Notes: a model not told the origin generated them from the sequence alone. A stretch of 64,000 nt of DNA from G963676095 sp963676095 (GCA_963676095.1 OY781040.1:2914001-2978000), one strand, 5' to 3'; shown: positions 15,753 to 24,732, numbered from the stretch's first letter. A program made the numbers and translations.

Positions 15753-16844
15753 ATGAAAAAATCAATTCTTTATTTTTCTCTTTTGCTATTCGTGACCAGT
15801 TGCTTTACTTCATGCAACGACGATGATGAAAATAGTATTCCATCATCCAATATAACAGGTTGTTATGTGATGAACTATGGCATTTGGGGAAGCGGGAGCG
15901 CCAGCATTTCGAAATACGATTACGATAAGGATAGCCTCGTAAACAATTATTACAAAAAACAGAACGGCAGCGAGCTGGTTTCCAATATTGAATATGCTTA
16001 TACCTATAACGACAATGTATTTCTGATTTGTAGTGAGAGCGATCAGATTATTACGCTGAACGACACCCTGGTGCAAACCTACAACGGGGTTACCAGTCTT
16101 ATTGCAACACCGCGTGCCTGTGCAGGTAACGGTGGTTACCTCTATATCTCATGCTGGGGCGACTCCCCGGATTATTCAAAAATGGCTGACTCCTATATTG
16201 CCAAGTACAATATTGAAACAATGACTGTTGAAGATACAATTCATATAGCCGGCGGGCCTGAAGGTGTTGCCATTGCCAACGGGAAGCTTTATGCCGCCCT
16301 TAATTACAAGGATAGTATTGCCGTTATCGATCTGGATGATAATTCGATCTCGTACATAGGAACACCTGCTGTATCTTCCTACTTTGTCGAAGATACAAGT
16401 GGGAACCTTTATGTGTCGCTGTTAAGCACCTATACTTTTGCTTCCGGTACTACCGGCTTGGGTTACATTAATACAAGCACAGATGAATTGGAAAATGTTT
16501 ATACCCTTGACAATGTCAGTACTGAATACGCCGATATGATGGCTATAAATGAAGACAAATCCAAGATTTATATTATTTCCTCTTCTTACGATTCCAGCTG
16601 GAACCTGGTTGGCGGTGTGGCTGTTTTCGATATCTCGTCGAAGAGTTTTGAATCCAGCCTGCTGATCAGCGGGGTTGCAGGAATAGAAGGGATAGCTGTT
16701 AACCCGAAAAATGATGATATTTATTTGCTGACAGCTGAAAGTGCTACTTCTGCCGGTACTATGAGGATCTATAACAGCGAAGGAACATTACAAACTAAAT
16801 ATACTGTTGGTATTTACCCGACCAGGATGATCTTTTTAGAATAG
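15753..16844 (+). CDS. btuG: Surface cobalamin-binding lipoprotein, BtuG-like beta-propeller
   Basis: A lipoprotein signal (LLLFVTSCFTSCNDDDEN) covers the first ~20 residues. The acidic residues after the Cys fit Bacteroidota surface export. The remaining ~340 residues form repeated blades of the YncE/seven-bladed propeller type (GGPEGVAIANGKLYAAL, DSIAVIDLDDNSISYIGT, GVAGIEGIAVNPKNDDIYLL). In Bacteroides, BtuG is a propeller lipoprotein encoded next to BtuB that captures B12 with high affinity and passes it to BtuB. Position, riboswitch control and fold agree. It is cotranscribed with btuB (15-base gap) and followed by a terminator. Confidence 0.85.
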   Translation: MKKSILYFSLLLFVTSCFTSCNDDDENSIPSSNITGCYVMNYGIWGSGSASISKYDYDKDSLVNNYYKKQNGSELVSNIEYAYTYNDNVFLICSESDQIITLNDTLVQTYNGVTSLIATPRACAGNGGYLYISCWGDSPDYSKMADSYIAKYNIETMTVEDTIHIAGGPEGVAIANGKLYAALNYKDSIAVIDLDDNSISYIGTPAVSSYFVEDTSGNLYVSLLSTYTFASGTTGLGYINTSTDELENVYTLDNVSTEYADMMAINEDKSKIYIISSSYDSSWNLVGGVAVFDISSKSFESSLLISGVAGIEGIAVNPKNDDIYLLTAESATSAGTMRIYNSEGTLQTKYTVGIYPTRMIFLE

Positions 16845-16868
16845 GGAAGGAATAATTAATTTATTTCT

Positions 16869-16908
16869 AAACTACCCGGTAATGACAAACATCGGGTAGT
16901 TTTTTTAT
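16869..16908 (+). terminator. Rho-independent terminator after btuG
   Basis: AACTACCCG (16870-16878) and CGGGTAGTT (16893-16901) form a stem with a 14-base loop, followed by TTTTTTATTTT. It ends the btuB-btuG transcript 20 bases before cobU, so cobU probably has a separate promoter or depends on read-through. Confidence 0.88.
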
Positions 16909-16928
16909 TTTAGCAGGAAAGAAAAAGA

Positions 16929-17438
16929 ATGGCGAAAACAATATTTATCACAGGAGGCGTTCGTTCCGGTAAAAGCAGTTTTGCACAAAAACTGGCTGAG
17001 GAATTGTCGGATAACCCGGTTTATCTTGCGACGGCCCGCGTCTGGGACGATGACTTCGCTGCAAGGGTGAAACGGCACCAATCTGGCCGAGATGACCGTT
17101 GGGAAACTGTTGAAGAAGAAAAATGGCTTTCCGCCCGTGACCTTTCCGGACGAACAGTCCTGGTCGATTGTATCACGCTTTGGCTGACCAATTTCTTTCA
17201 TGATTTCGACTATGACGAGAAAAAAGCACTGGAGGCTGCCAAAGAGGAATGGCTCCGGTTTTCCGGGATCGATGCCGTGCTGATTGTTGTCAGTAACGAA
17301 TTGGGAATGGGAGTCCACCCGGAGAATGAATCTGCCCGGAAATTTGCAGATATCCAGGGCTGGATGAACCAGTTTATAGCCGCTAAATCTGACGAAGCTT
17401 ATTTGCTGGTATCAGGCATTCCTGTCCGGATTAAATAG
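16929..17438 (+). CDS. cobU: Adenosylcobinamide kinase / adenosylcobinamide-phosphate guanylyltransferase
   Basis: Phosphorylates the aminopropanol arm of adenosylcobinamide and activates it with GMP, the first nucleotide-loop assembly step. The P-loop GGVRSGKS lies near residue 8. The His that carries GMP is in VKRHQSGR near 46. VLVDCITLWLTN near 77 is also diagnostic. At 169 residues it is the normal size. First gene of cobUTSC; 65 bases separate it from cobT. The enzyme serves salvage of incomplete corrinoids brought in by the Btu system. Confidence 0.95.
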   Translation: MAKTIFITGGVRSGKSSFAQKLAEELSDNPVYLATARVWDDDFAARVKRHQSGRDDRWETVEEEKWLSARDLSGRTVLVDCITLWLTNFFHDFDYDEKKALEAAKEEWLRFSGIDAVLIVVSNELGMGVHPENESARKFADIQGWMNQFIAAKSDEAYLLVSGIPVRIK

Positions 17439-17503
17439 TGATCAGAACGGTCTGTATGAAGATAAAGCTGAATAGGAGTAAAAATCAAAATAAGTAAGCT
17501 GAA

Positions 17504-18508
17504 ATGACATTAAAAGAACAACTGCAACACAAAATCGATTTGAAAACGAAGCCAACGGGAGCGTTGGGAAGGCTTGAGGAAATAGCCCTTCAGCTGGGTA
17601 CGATCCAGAACACATTGTCTCCTGAGTTAAAAAAACCGGCGATCCTTGTTTTTGCTGCCGATCATGGCATAGCGGATGAAGGGGTGAGCCCTTATCCAAA
17701 GGATGTTACCTGGCAGATGGCTATGAATTTTTGTACGGGTGGCGCAGCTATCAACGTGTTCTGCAAACAGAACGGAATTAACCTGAAGGTGATTGATGCC
17801 GGCGTTGATTATGATTTTCCTGCCGGTAGCCCGATTATCAATGCGAAAATAGCAAGAGGAACAAAAAATATGCTCCATGAACCGGCAATGACTCTGGATG
17901 AATGCCGTCAGGCTATGTCCCGGGGTGCCGGTTTTGTTCGCGAGGAAGCGGAAGACGGCTGCAATATAATAGGTTTTGGAGAAATGGGTATCGGAAATAC
18001 TTCACCTTCATCGTTACTTATGCATAGTTTTATGAACCTTCCTCTGGAGAAATGTACGGGTAAGGGAGCCGGGATGACAGGAGAAAAGCTGGATTATAAG
18101 ACATCTGTATTGAAAACAGTTGCTTCAAAATATCATCCTGAAACGGAAGAGGAGGTCCTTGCAACTTTTGGAGGCCTGGAGATCGCCATGATGGTTGGTG
18201 GTATTCTGGAGGCCAAAAAGCAGGGAATGGTTGTCTTGGTCGATGGTTTTATTGCTACTGCCGCTACACTGACAGCAGTCCAGTTTGATTCTTCTGTAAA
18301 GGAAAATTGTATTTTTTGTCATGCTTCTGAAGAAAAAGGACACCAGCTTATTCTGGATTTCCTTCAGGCAAAACCTGTGCTAAGCCTGGGAATGAGGTTG
18401 GGCGAAGGATCGGGTGCGGCTGTGGCTTATCCAGTTGTGAAAGCTGCTGCCACTTTCCTGAATGAAATGGCCAGCTTTGAAGAAGCTGGGGTCAGCAATA
18501 AAGAGTAG
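17504..18508 (+). CDS. cobT: Nicotinate-nucleotide--dimethylbenzimidazole phosphoribosyltransferase
   Basis: Makes alpha-ribazole phosphate from nicotinate mononucleotide and a lower-ligand base. The 334-residue protein matches the family throughout: KPTGALGRLEEIA at the N-terminus, FAADHGIADEGVSPYP near 49, FGEMGIGNTSPSS near 160, and the catalytic-Glu segment RLGEGSGAAVAYP near the end. It is followed 5 bases later by cobS, indicating a tight operon. No bluB or other benzimidazole-making gene is visible, so the lower-ligand base is probably imported. Confidence 0.96.
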   Translation: MTLKEQLQHKIDLKTKPTGALGRLEEIALQLGTIQNTLSPELKKPAILVFAADHGIADEGVSPYPKDVTWQMAMNFCTGGAAINVFCKQNGINLKVIDAGVDYDFPAGSPIINAKIARGTKNMLHEPAMTLDECRQAMSRGAGFVREEAEDGCNIIGFGEMGIGNTSPSSLLMHSFMNLPLEKCTGKGAGMTGEKLDYKTSVLKTVASKYHPETEEEVLATFGGLEIAMMVGGILEAKKQGMVVLVDGFIATAATLTAVQFDSSVKENCIFCHASEEKGHQLILDFLQAKPVLSLGMRLGEGSGAAVAYPVVKAAATFLNEMASFEEAGVSNKE

Positions 18509-18513
18509 TTATT

Positions 18514-19266
18514 ATGAAAGAGCAAATTAATCTGTTTTTGACGGCAGTGATGTTTTATACCCGCATACCGGTTCCCCGTTCCCTGGGCTATTCGCCGGAA
18601 CGGCTGAACCGGTCGACCCGGTATTTTCCCCTGATTGGCTGGTTGGTCGGAGGTATCGGGGCGGGTATTTTTTTCGGGTTGAGCTTTTTATTTCCTGTCC
18701 CTTTGGCTGTATTCATAAGTATGATGGCTACCATTTTTGTGACCGGGGCCTTTCATGAGGATGGTTTTGCCGATTTTTGCGATGGTTTTGGAGGAGGATA
18801 TACCCGGGGAAAGATTTTTTCCATTATGAAAGATAGCCGGATTGGTACTTACGGCACCGTCGGGCTTATCAGTATGCTTGGAACCAAATTTTTAGCTTTG
18901 CAGTCATTTCCTCCGGCAATAGTCCCGATTGTTTTACTGGCAGCCCATGCTTTCAGCCGGATGATGCCGGTAGTGGTTATTTTTACCAGTTATTATTCGC
19001 GTGAGGATGAATTGAGTAAGACGAAACCTATTGGCAAGAAAGGGACAAATTCAGACTTATTGATCGCTGTTATAATTTCCCTTCTGCCCATGCTGTTTTT
19101 TCCCTGGCAGTTTATGGCGATTACTGTTCCTGTTGCCTTGCTTGTTACCTATATTTTCAAGAAATATACAGAGCGAAAAATTGGTGGGTATACCGGCGAT
19201 TGCCTGGGAGCTTTGCAGCAAGTTACAGAAATTTTATTTTACCTCATCCTGATTGTTGTTGCATGA
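18514..19266 (+). CDS. cobS: Adenosylcobinamide-GDP ribazoletransferase (cobalamin synthase)
   Basis: Joins adenosylcobinamide-GDP with alpha-ribazole (phosphate) at the inner membrane, completing cobalamin. A 250-residue polytopic membrane protein with family motifs FYTRIPVP, FPLIGWLVGG, FHEDGFADFCDGFGGG (acidic, Mg-binding) and KDSRIGTYGTVGL. The stop overlaps the start of cobC (ATGA), implying coupled translation. Normal length. Confidence 0.95.
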   Translation: MKEQINLFLTAVMFYTRIPVPRSLGYSPERLNRSTRYFPLIGWLVGGIGAGIFFGLSFLFPVPLAVFISMMATIFVTGAFHEDGFADFCDGFGGGYTRGKIFSIMKDSRIGTYGTVGLISMLGTKFLALQSFPPAIVPIVLLAAHAFSRMMPVVVIFTSYYSREDELSKTKPIGKKGTNSDLLIAVIISLLPMLFFPWQFMAITVPVALLVTYIFKKYTERKIGGYTGDCLGALQQVTEILFYLILIVVA

Positions 19267-19802
19267 AGCTGATTTGTATCCGTCATACAAAAGTCGCGAT
19301 CCCTCCCGGAATTTGTTACGGGCGTACGGATGTAGGGTTGGCTTCTTCATACAATAAGGAATTGCAGCAGGTGATCAGAAGGCTTAACGGGATTTTTCCG
19401 GAAGAGGTATTTTCAAGCCCTCTGGTACGTTGCAGTCGGTTGGCGGGAGATCTGTTCCCCGGATCTGAGATAAGGCTGGATAATCGCTTAAAAGAGCTCA
19501 ATTTCGGCTTTTGGGAAGGCAAGAGCTGGGATGAGATTTACCGTTCAGATACCGGACGGTTCTGGATGGACCATTATCTGACCGCTTCCTGTGACGGTGG
19601 CGAATCTTATCCTGAATTACGTGAGCGCGTCAAATCTTTTTTGAGAACACTGGCAACTTCCGGTTCAGTGAATATTGCGCTGGTAACTCATAGCGGGATA
19701 ATCAGATTGATAAAATCTCTTTTAGATAATTTGGAGATGGATGAGGTTTTTACAACATTTAATCCGGATTTCGGCGGAGTTTACACTTTTGTATTTGATT
19801 GA
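19263..19802 (+). CDS. cobC: Alpha-ribazole phosphatase
   Basis: Removes phosphate from alpha-ribazole phosphate or adenosylcobalamin phosphate. A histidine-phosphatase-fold protein of 179 residues, with the phosphohistidine motif as LICIRHTKV (the usual RHG appears as RHT, normal for CobC), YGRTDVGL, ELNFGFWEGKSWDEI and the second active His in VTHSGIIR. An upstream start inside cobS is open, but the ATG at 19263 overlaps the cobS stop and places the RHT motif at residue 7. Last clear cobalamin gene of the cluster. Confidence 0.92.
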   Translation: MKLICIRHTKVAIPPGICYGRTDVGLASSYNKELQQVIRRLNGIFPEEVFSSPLVRCSRLAGDLFPGSEIRLDNRLKELNFGFWEGKSWDEIYRSDTGRFWMDHYLTASCDGGESYPELRERVKSFLRTLATSGSVNIALVTHSGIIRLIKSLLDNLEMDEVFTTFNPDFGGVYTFVFD

Positions 19803-19836
19803 TAATAAGTAAATAATTAGTTGTAAGTTTTTTATC

Positions 19837-20637
19837 ATGATCAGGATCCGATTGATTTTTCTATGGTTATTTTTTTCTTCTGTGGTTCTTGCCCAGAAAA
19901 GTCCGGTTGTTTACGGCGATAATTCTGAGGCGGGACATTATGCCCCGGTCAATGGGATCAAACTTTATTATGAGACATACGGGACCGGCCAGCCATTGAT
20001 TATGCTTCACGGGAATGGTGGCTCAATACAGGCTTTCAGCAAACAAATTCCTTTTTTTGCAAAATATTATCGGGTAATTGCTATTGACAGCAGGCTTCAG
20101 GGAAAATCAGGCGGATCGCCCGATACGATTTCCTACGATATGATGGCTTCCGATTTTTGCGCACTTCTGGATTACTTGCATCTCGATTCGGTTTACGTGC
20201 TTGGATGGAGCGACGGGGGCATCGATGGCCTGATCATGGCGATGAATTGTCCGGAAAAGGTTAAGAAACTGGCTGTTTCGGGAGCTAATGTTGTTCCTGA
20301 TTCTACTGCTTTGCCTTATGAAGATATTGTCGGAATGAAGAACTTTGTCGAACATGATAAGGCCGCATCAACGGTTGATATTGCTTTAAATAAAATGATG
20401 ATCTATCAGCCGCAGATTCCCTTTTCGGAACTGAAAAAGATCAGGTGCCCGGTTTTGGTAATGGCAGGTGACCATGATATTATTAAACCGGAGCATACCC
20501 TGAAAATATTCCAGTCGATACCTGCAGCTTTCCTGTGTATTTTCCCGGATTCCTTTCATAATGTATGTCAGCAGCATCCTGATGAATTTAATGAGACGGT
20601 ACTGACTTTTTTCCGGAAAGAAGAGGATCGTAAGTAA
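19837..20637 (+). CDS. Exported alpha/beta hydrolase
   Basis: The 266-residue protein begins with a signal peptide (IFLWLFFSSVVLAQ). The alpha/beta hydrolase core includes an oxyanion loop (LHGNGGS), the nucleophile elbow GWSDGG with Ser near 125, an acid near 216 (AGDHDII) and a His near 240 (DSFHNVC). The catalytic triad is complete, so it is likely active in the periplasm as an esterase or lipase-like enzyme; the substrate is unknown. It starts 34 bases after cobC and may be read from the same transcript, but nothing ties its activity to B12. Confidence 0.8.
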   Translation: MIRIRLIFLWLFFSSVVLAQKSPVVYGDNSEAGHYAPVNGIKLYYETYGTGQPLIMLHGNGGSIQAFSKQIPFFAKYYRVIAIDSRLQGKSGGSPDTISYDMMASDFCALLDYLHLDSVYVLGWSDGGIDGLIMAMNCPEKVKKLAVSGANVVPDSTALPYEDIVGMKNFVEHDKAASTVDIALNKMMIYQPQIPFSELKKIRCPVLVMAGDHDIIKPEHTLKIFQSIPAAFLCIFPDSFHNVCQQHPDEFNETVLTFFRKEEDRK

Positions 20638-20737
20638 GAGCATTGACCGGGAGAAAAATAAGGTCACCGTCATCTTTGGGTAACATGCGGGTAACTCAAA
20701 AATTGCATATTTGTAGTCTTAAATCAAGATATTGAAC

Positions 20738-21388
20738 ATGCCATTATTTTCTCATCTTATTTTCGATATGGACGGAACGCTGGTCAACTCGAAACCAGGC
20801 CTCTATAATTCTTTGAAGTATATGCTCGACCGGATGGGGTTGGATATCAGTAATGCGGATATTTCGGATCAGATGATCGGTCCGCCGATCCAGGAAGGAC
20901 TGAAAAATATGCTGGGGTTCGATCCGGGACAGGTTGAGGCTGGTGTGAAGCTTTTCCGGGAATATTACAGTCAGAAAGGAATTTATGAAGGCGAGCTTTA
21001 TCCGGGAATTGCCGGTTTGCTGGAAGAACTTTCAGTGCTGGGCCGTAAATTGTATGTGGCTACGTCAAAAAAAGACGATTTTACGCCTGTTGTTTTGAGG
21101 CATTTTAACCTGGACAGGTATATTTCCGATTTTCAGGGGTCCGGCGAGGGGGGAAACCATACGAAAGCCGGGCTGATAACTACACTGATGGACAGGAACC
21201 GGATTCATCCTTCTGAGAAAGTGGTTATGATCGGAGATACGAAGTTTGATATCATCGGAGGAAAAGCCAACGAAATCACGACTATTGCTGTGGGTTACGG
21301 GTTTGGCGATAAAAAAGAAATCCGGGAGCTTAACCCGGATTATTTCGTTTCAGATGTGGATGAACTTTTTGAATTACTGACCCTCTGA
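20738..21388 (+). CDS. HAD-superfamily phosphatase, phosphoglycolate phosphatase-like
   Basis: Cytoplasmic HAD hydrolase of 216 residues. Motif I is FDMDGTLVNS (nucleophile Asp near 9), motif II lies in YVATSKK, the Lys precedes FTPVVLRHF, and motif III/IV is VMIGDTKFDIIGG. An alpha-helical cap lies between 15 and 85. This is the Gph/pyrophosphatase-like branch, and many members clear phosphoglycolate or nucleoside monophosphates. The ATG at 20738 is preferred to a TTG two codons earlier. It converges on pheS with a 60-base gap and no clear terminator. Confidence 0.8.
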   Translation: MPLFSHLIFDMDGTLVNSKPGLYNSLKYMLDRMGLDISNADISDQMIGPPIQEGLKNMLGFDPGQVEAGVKLFREYYSQKGIYEGELYPGIAGLLEELSVLGRKLYVATSKKDDFTPVVLRHFNLDRYISDFQGSGEGGNHTKAGLITTLMDRNRIHPSEKVVMIGDTKFDIIGGKANEITTIAVGYGFGDKKEIRELNPDYFVSDVDELFELLTL

Positions 21389-21448
21389 CCAGTAACCGAA
21401 ATAGTCAATAAAAGCCAGATAAGGACAGACATTGATAAATACAATTAT

Positions 21449-22468
21449 CTAGTATGCCGAATCGAACTGGTGCAGAAAACGCACGTCATTTTCGAAGAAG
21501 TGACGGATATCCTTGATTCCGTATTTCAGCATGGCGATCCGTTCGATCCCCATTCCGAAGGCAAAGCCTGTGTATTTTTTTGAATCGATACCGCATGATT
21601 CCAATACATTGGGATCGACCATCCCGCACCCCAGGATTTCGAGCCATCCCGTGTTTTTACATACGTTACAGCCTTTCCCTCCGCAAATGGAGCAGCTTAC
21701 ATCCATCTCAGCCGAGGGTTCGGTAAACGGGAAATAAGAAGGCCTCAGGCGTATTTCTGTCTTTTCTCCAAAAAGTTCCCTCGAAAAATAAAGCAACGTT
21801 TGTTTCAAATCGGCAAACGAGACATTCTCGTCGACATAAAGTCCTTCGACCTGATGAAATATACAATGCGCGCGGGCGGAGATCGCTTCATTGCGGAATA
21901 CGCGACCGGGAAAGATGGAACGGATCGGTGGCTGAGTTCTTTCCATTACGCGAACCTGAACACTGGAGGTATGGGTCCGCAAAAGTACATCCGGGTTTTT
22001 TTGGATGAAAAAAGTATCCTGCATATCTCTGGCCGGATGTTCAGGAGGAAAATTAAGGGCTGAAAAAACATGCCAGTCATCTTCTATTTCCGGGCCTTCT
22101 GCAACGGAGAACCCAAGCCGGGCAAATATTTCTATGATTTCATTTTTCACAATTGAAAGCGGATGCCTGGTTCCCAGTTTCATTGGTTCTGCAGGCCTTG
22201 TCAGGTCGGTTTGACCGGTTTCGTGACCTGTATTCTCAAATTTTTCTTTCAGTTCGTTTATTTTGTTCAGGGCGAGCTCTTTCAATTCGTTGATGGCCTG
22301 GCCCACAACTTTTTTCTGGTCGGCAGGAACATTTTTGAAGTCGGAAAATAACTGGTTAAGCTGTCCCTTTTTACTGATATATTTGATACGAAGTTCTTCA
22401 ACTTCTTCTTTTGCTGAAACTTTGAGAGATTCCAGTTCCTTTTTTAACTGATTGATTTTTTCTAACAT
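21449..22468 (-). CDS. pheS: Phenylalanyl-tRNA synthetase alpha subunit
   Basis: Catalytic subunit of PheRS, cytoplasmic, working as an alpha2-beta2 tetramer. The 339-residue protein has the N-terminal coiled coil (1-85). The class II core follows: HPLSIVKNEI, EGPEIEDDWHVFSALNFP, motif 2 (RNEAISARAHCIFHQVEGLYVD), four Cys in CSICGGKGCNVCKNTG, and motif 3 (GFAFGMGIERIAML). MLEKINQLKKEL is the usual start; a start 27 bases upstream falls next to the promoter box and is less likely. pheT is not adjacent, as is common in this phylum. Confidence 0.95.
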   Translation of the reverse strand: MLEKINQLKKELESLKVSAKEEVEELRIKYISKKGQLNQLFSDFKNVPADQKKVVGQAINELKELALNKINELKEKFENTGHETGQTDLTRPAEPMKLGTRHPLSIVKNEIIEIFARLGFSVAEGPEIEDDWHVFSALNFPPEHPARDMQDTFFIQKNPDVLLRTHTSSVQVRVMERTQPPIRSIFPGRVFRNEAISARAHCIFHQVEGLYVDENVSFADLKQTLLYFSRELFGEKTEIRLRPSYFPFTEPSAEMDVSCSICGGKGCNVCKNTGWLEILGCGMVDPNVLESCGIDSKKYTGFAFGMGIERIAMLKYGIKDIRHFFENDVRFLHQFDSAY

Positions 22469-22492
22469 CTTCGTATGCTGTTGAATGAAAGG

Positions 22493-22500
22493 CAAAGATA
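22493..22500 (-). promoter_or_regulatory. Candidate -7 box of pheS
   Basis: Minus-strand TATCTTTG fits TAnnTTTG, 25 bases upstream of the pheS ATG. A TTTG lies 12-13 bases further up, closer than the usual 19-21. Confidence 0.45.
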
Positions 22501-22580
22501 ATCATTTGATGACAAATAGTTCCTATCGGGGACCAAAAGGTTAAGTCTGTTGTTCTGAAGAAACAGGTTTTTTCCTTTGT

Positions 22581-23912
22581 CTAATTGATAATCGATATTT
22601 TTTTTATCCGTATGTCTTTTAAGGGACGGTAATCGCCGTTAACAGGGACTTTACTGATTTTGTCTGCTATGTCCATTCCTGCGGTTACCTCGCCGAAGAT
22701 CGTGTAAGTCCCGTCAAGATGAGGTGCCCCGCCTGTTGTTTTATAAACCTGTCTTTGCGTAGGCGTAAAATGGTACCCGGTTTCCTTCTCGATATCGTTC
22801 AGCTCGGAATCGGAATATAATCTTCCTGTGACAATGTAGAATTGAGATCCGTCGGAGCGGAACTTGCTGTTTTTTTGGTCCGGTTTTCTTGGAGAACCGA
22901 TCATTCCCCTTTTATGATAGAATCCCGAGACAATGTGGGCCGGTAAGGTATAACCAGGTCCTTTCCAACCTACCACGTCATCTTTTCCAGCATATTTGGT
23001 GTCGGCTGCTCCGCTTTGGATGCCAAATCCGTAGATTACCCGGTGAACGAGCAGTCCGTCGTAATATCCTTCCCGTACGAGTGAAATAAAATTATCCCGG
23101 TATTCCGGTGTTTCGTTAAAAAGCCTGATGCGGATATTGCCCATATCCGTTTCAATAAGCAATCCTTTTATTCTGCTGTTTGCCTCGCTGATAGCTTTAC
23201 TTGTAGCAGTGGTCAGGTTGGCCAATGGTTCGGGTGCCGATTGCTTTTTCATAAGTTCGGCTATGAATGACGAGGGAATTACCATGCTCTGGTTTTCGTA
23301 ATCGACCACTTCAGCATAGCCGATACCGATGCACCGGTCCGGAGAAATAAAGACCGGTGTTCCATACGATTGCTGATAAAACTGGTTGGTAATAAAATAG
23401 CGGTTCCCTCCCTGGACAGTCCCGTAACTGACGATTTTTCCGTTATGAAGGGGCAGCGTATTGCCTTGCGGTTTGGTCAGGTAAACGGATTCCTTTCCGT
23501 TTGAGGCAGTTTCGGTAAAAAGCCCTGTTCCGTGCCGCTTAATGCCTTCTGCTTTTAGCAAAAGAAAATCGTTGATCCGGTCAACCGCTGTAAAACCGGA
23601 TATTTTATATGATCTGGTCTCATCCCAGGGTGTGATGCGGGCGTCAGTTGCCCCGATCAATGGGGTCAGGCGGCAGGCAATAATATCGCTGTCGACGAAA
23701 AAAGCTGTTTCGCTGTTTAGAAAACGGTCCTTGTCAAAACTTTCAATTTTGACAAGAGACGGTACAAGTTTCCGGTAGTCATTATTCTCCGGCACAGCTT
23801 GTTTCTTTTGGTCTGTCGTTTTTGCTACCTGATTTTTACTTTTTTCTCCTGTATTGCAGGCTGCCAGGAATAAAACGGAAAATATAACAGTTAAAAATCG
23901 TCTGGGGCTCAT
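22581..23912 (-). CDS. Lipoprotein: inactive HtrA-like domain fused to cyclophilin PPIase
   Basis: The 443-residue lipoprotein begins VIFSVLFLAACNTGEK, so it is anchored in the cell envelope. Residues ~45-230 follow the trypsin-like fold of HtrA/Deg proteins (LVKIES, TAFFVDSDIIACRL, AVDRINDFLLLKAEG, a final IPSSFIAEL strand). The catalytic His position reads RLTPL and the GNSGGP serine motif reads QQSYGTP (Ser replaced by Tyr); only the Asp is kept, so it should be proteolytically dead. Residues ~245-443 are a cyclophilin-type prolyl isomerase (LLVHRVIYGFGIQSG, SQFYIVTG, TIFGEVTAGMDIADKI). It is the third gene of a three-cyclophilin operon and overlaps the previous gene by 4 bases (ATGA). The dead protease part may bind unfolded clients for the isomerase. 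Confidence 0.8.
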   Translation of the reverse strand: MSPRRFLTVIFSVLFLAACNTGEKSKNQVAKTTDQKKQAVPENNDYRKLVPSLVKIESFDKDRFLNSETAFFVDSDIIACRLTPLIGATDARITPWDETRSYKISGFTAVDRINDFLLLKAEGIKRHGTGLFTETASNGKESVYLTKPQGNTLPLHNGKIVSYGTVQGGNRYFITNQFYQQSYGTPVFISPDRCIGIGYAEVVDYENQSMVIPSSFIAELMKKQSAPEPLANLTTATSKAISEANSRIKGLLIETDMGNIRIRLFNETPEYRDNFISLVREGYYDGLLVHRVIYGFGIQSGAADTKYAGKDDVVGWKGPGYTLPAHIVSGFYHKRGMIGSPRKPDQKNSKFRSDGSQFYIVTGRLYSDSELNDIEKETGYHFTPTQRQVYKTTGGAPHLDGTYTIFGEVTAGMDIADKISKVPVNGDYRPLKDIRIKKISIIN

Positions 23913-24721
23913 TGGATAATTTTTACGGTAATTTTCACATCAGTAAGCGGACGGTTGTTCGAATCGGTTTTTAGTGCGGCAATTTTGTCAATTACGTCGA
24001 ACCCGGATATGCATTGTCCGAAAATGGTATACTGTCCGTCAAGTTCGGGATATCCTCCGGTTGTAGTATAGGCTTTTCTTTGTTCCGGAGAAAATTTTAA
24101 TACGCCGGGACTGAGTTCGAATTTGGATTCAATATCTTTTTTAACTTTTCCTGCCAGTTCCCGGAATTCAGCAACCTGGTGCTGAGCCTTCAGTTGTCTT
24201 AGTTTTTCTTTGATATCCGGGGTAAAAACCTCAGCTATAATTTTATTTCTGATTGGCGTGTTGACGGCCAATTCCAGCGTATCAAGCCCTCCCTGAGTAT
24301 AAACCTGTCCTTTGACGATGTAGAATTGGGATATATCCGACTGCTTGAACGGATTGTTCTCGTCTGGCTGCCGGGGAGCGCAAAGCGCCCCTTTCTGATG
24401 GAAATGATCCGGACGTATTTCGTCGTCAACCGTATAGTCCGGGTCACCGTAACCAATCCGTTTTCCGGGAGGTGCATTTTTCGAAGATTTTGATCCTCCC
24501 TGGACCAGAAAATTCTGGATTACCCGATAGAACAATGTCCCGTCATAATATCCTTCTCCGGCCAGTTTTAAGAACATGTCGCGGTGTTTGGGGGTATCGT
24601 CATAAAGTTCAAATTTCATGTCCCCCATGTTGGTCTGTATTTCAACAAGGTGTGTCTGCGAGCGGGCACTTAAGCTGAAAAGAAGTAATAGTCCTGTCAG
24701 AATTAAATGTTGCCTCTTCAT
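23909..24721 (-). CDS. Exported cyclophilin-type peptidyl-prolyl isomerase
   Basis: A 270-residue protein with a cleavable signal peptide (LILTGLLLLFSLSARSQ) and a split cyclophilin domain: ETNMGDMKFELY-like beta strand, LFYRVIQNFLVQGG, DISQFYIVKGQ, then a ~65-residue helical insertion (NKIIAEVFTPDIKEKLRQL), then YTIFGQCISGFDVIDKI. The active-site Arg (FYRV) and Gln (QGG) are kept. The helical insertion between the two halves is shared with the next-door paralogue and may form a chaperone-like arm. The ATG at 24721 is chosen; a TTG 15 bases upstream would overlap the previous stop. Confidence 0.85.
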   Translation of the reverse strand: MKRQHLILTGLLLLFSLSARSQTHLVEIQTNMGDMKFELYDDTPKHRDMFLKLAGEGYYDGTLFYRVIQNFLVQGGSKSSKNAPPGKRIGYGDPDYTVDDEIRPDHFHQKGALCAPRQPDENNPFKQSDISQFYIVKGQVYTQGGLDTLELAVNTPIRNKIIAEVFTPDIKEKLRQLKAQHQVAEFRELAGKVKKDIESKFELSPGVLKFSPEQRKAYTTTGGYPELDGQYTIFGQCISGFDVIDKIAALKTDSNNRPLTDVKITVKIIQ

Positions 24722-24732
24722 TCGCCAACTTT

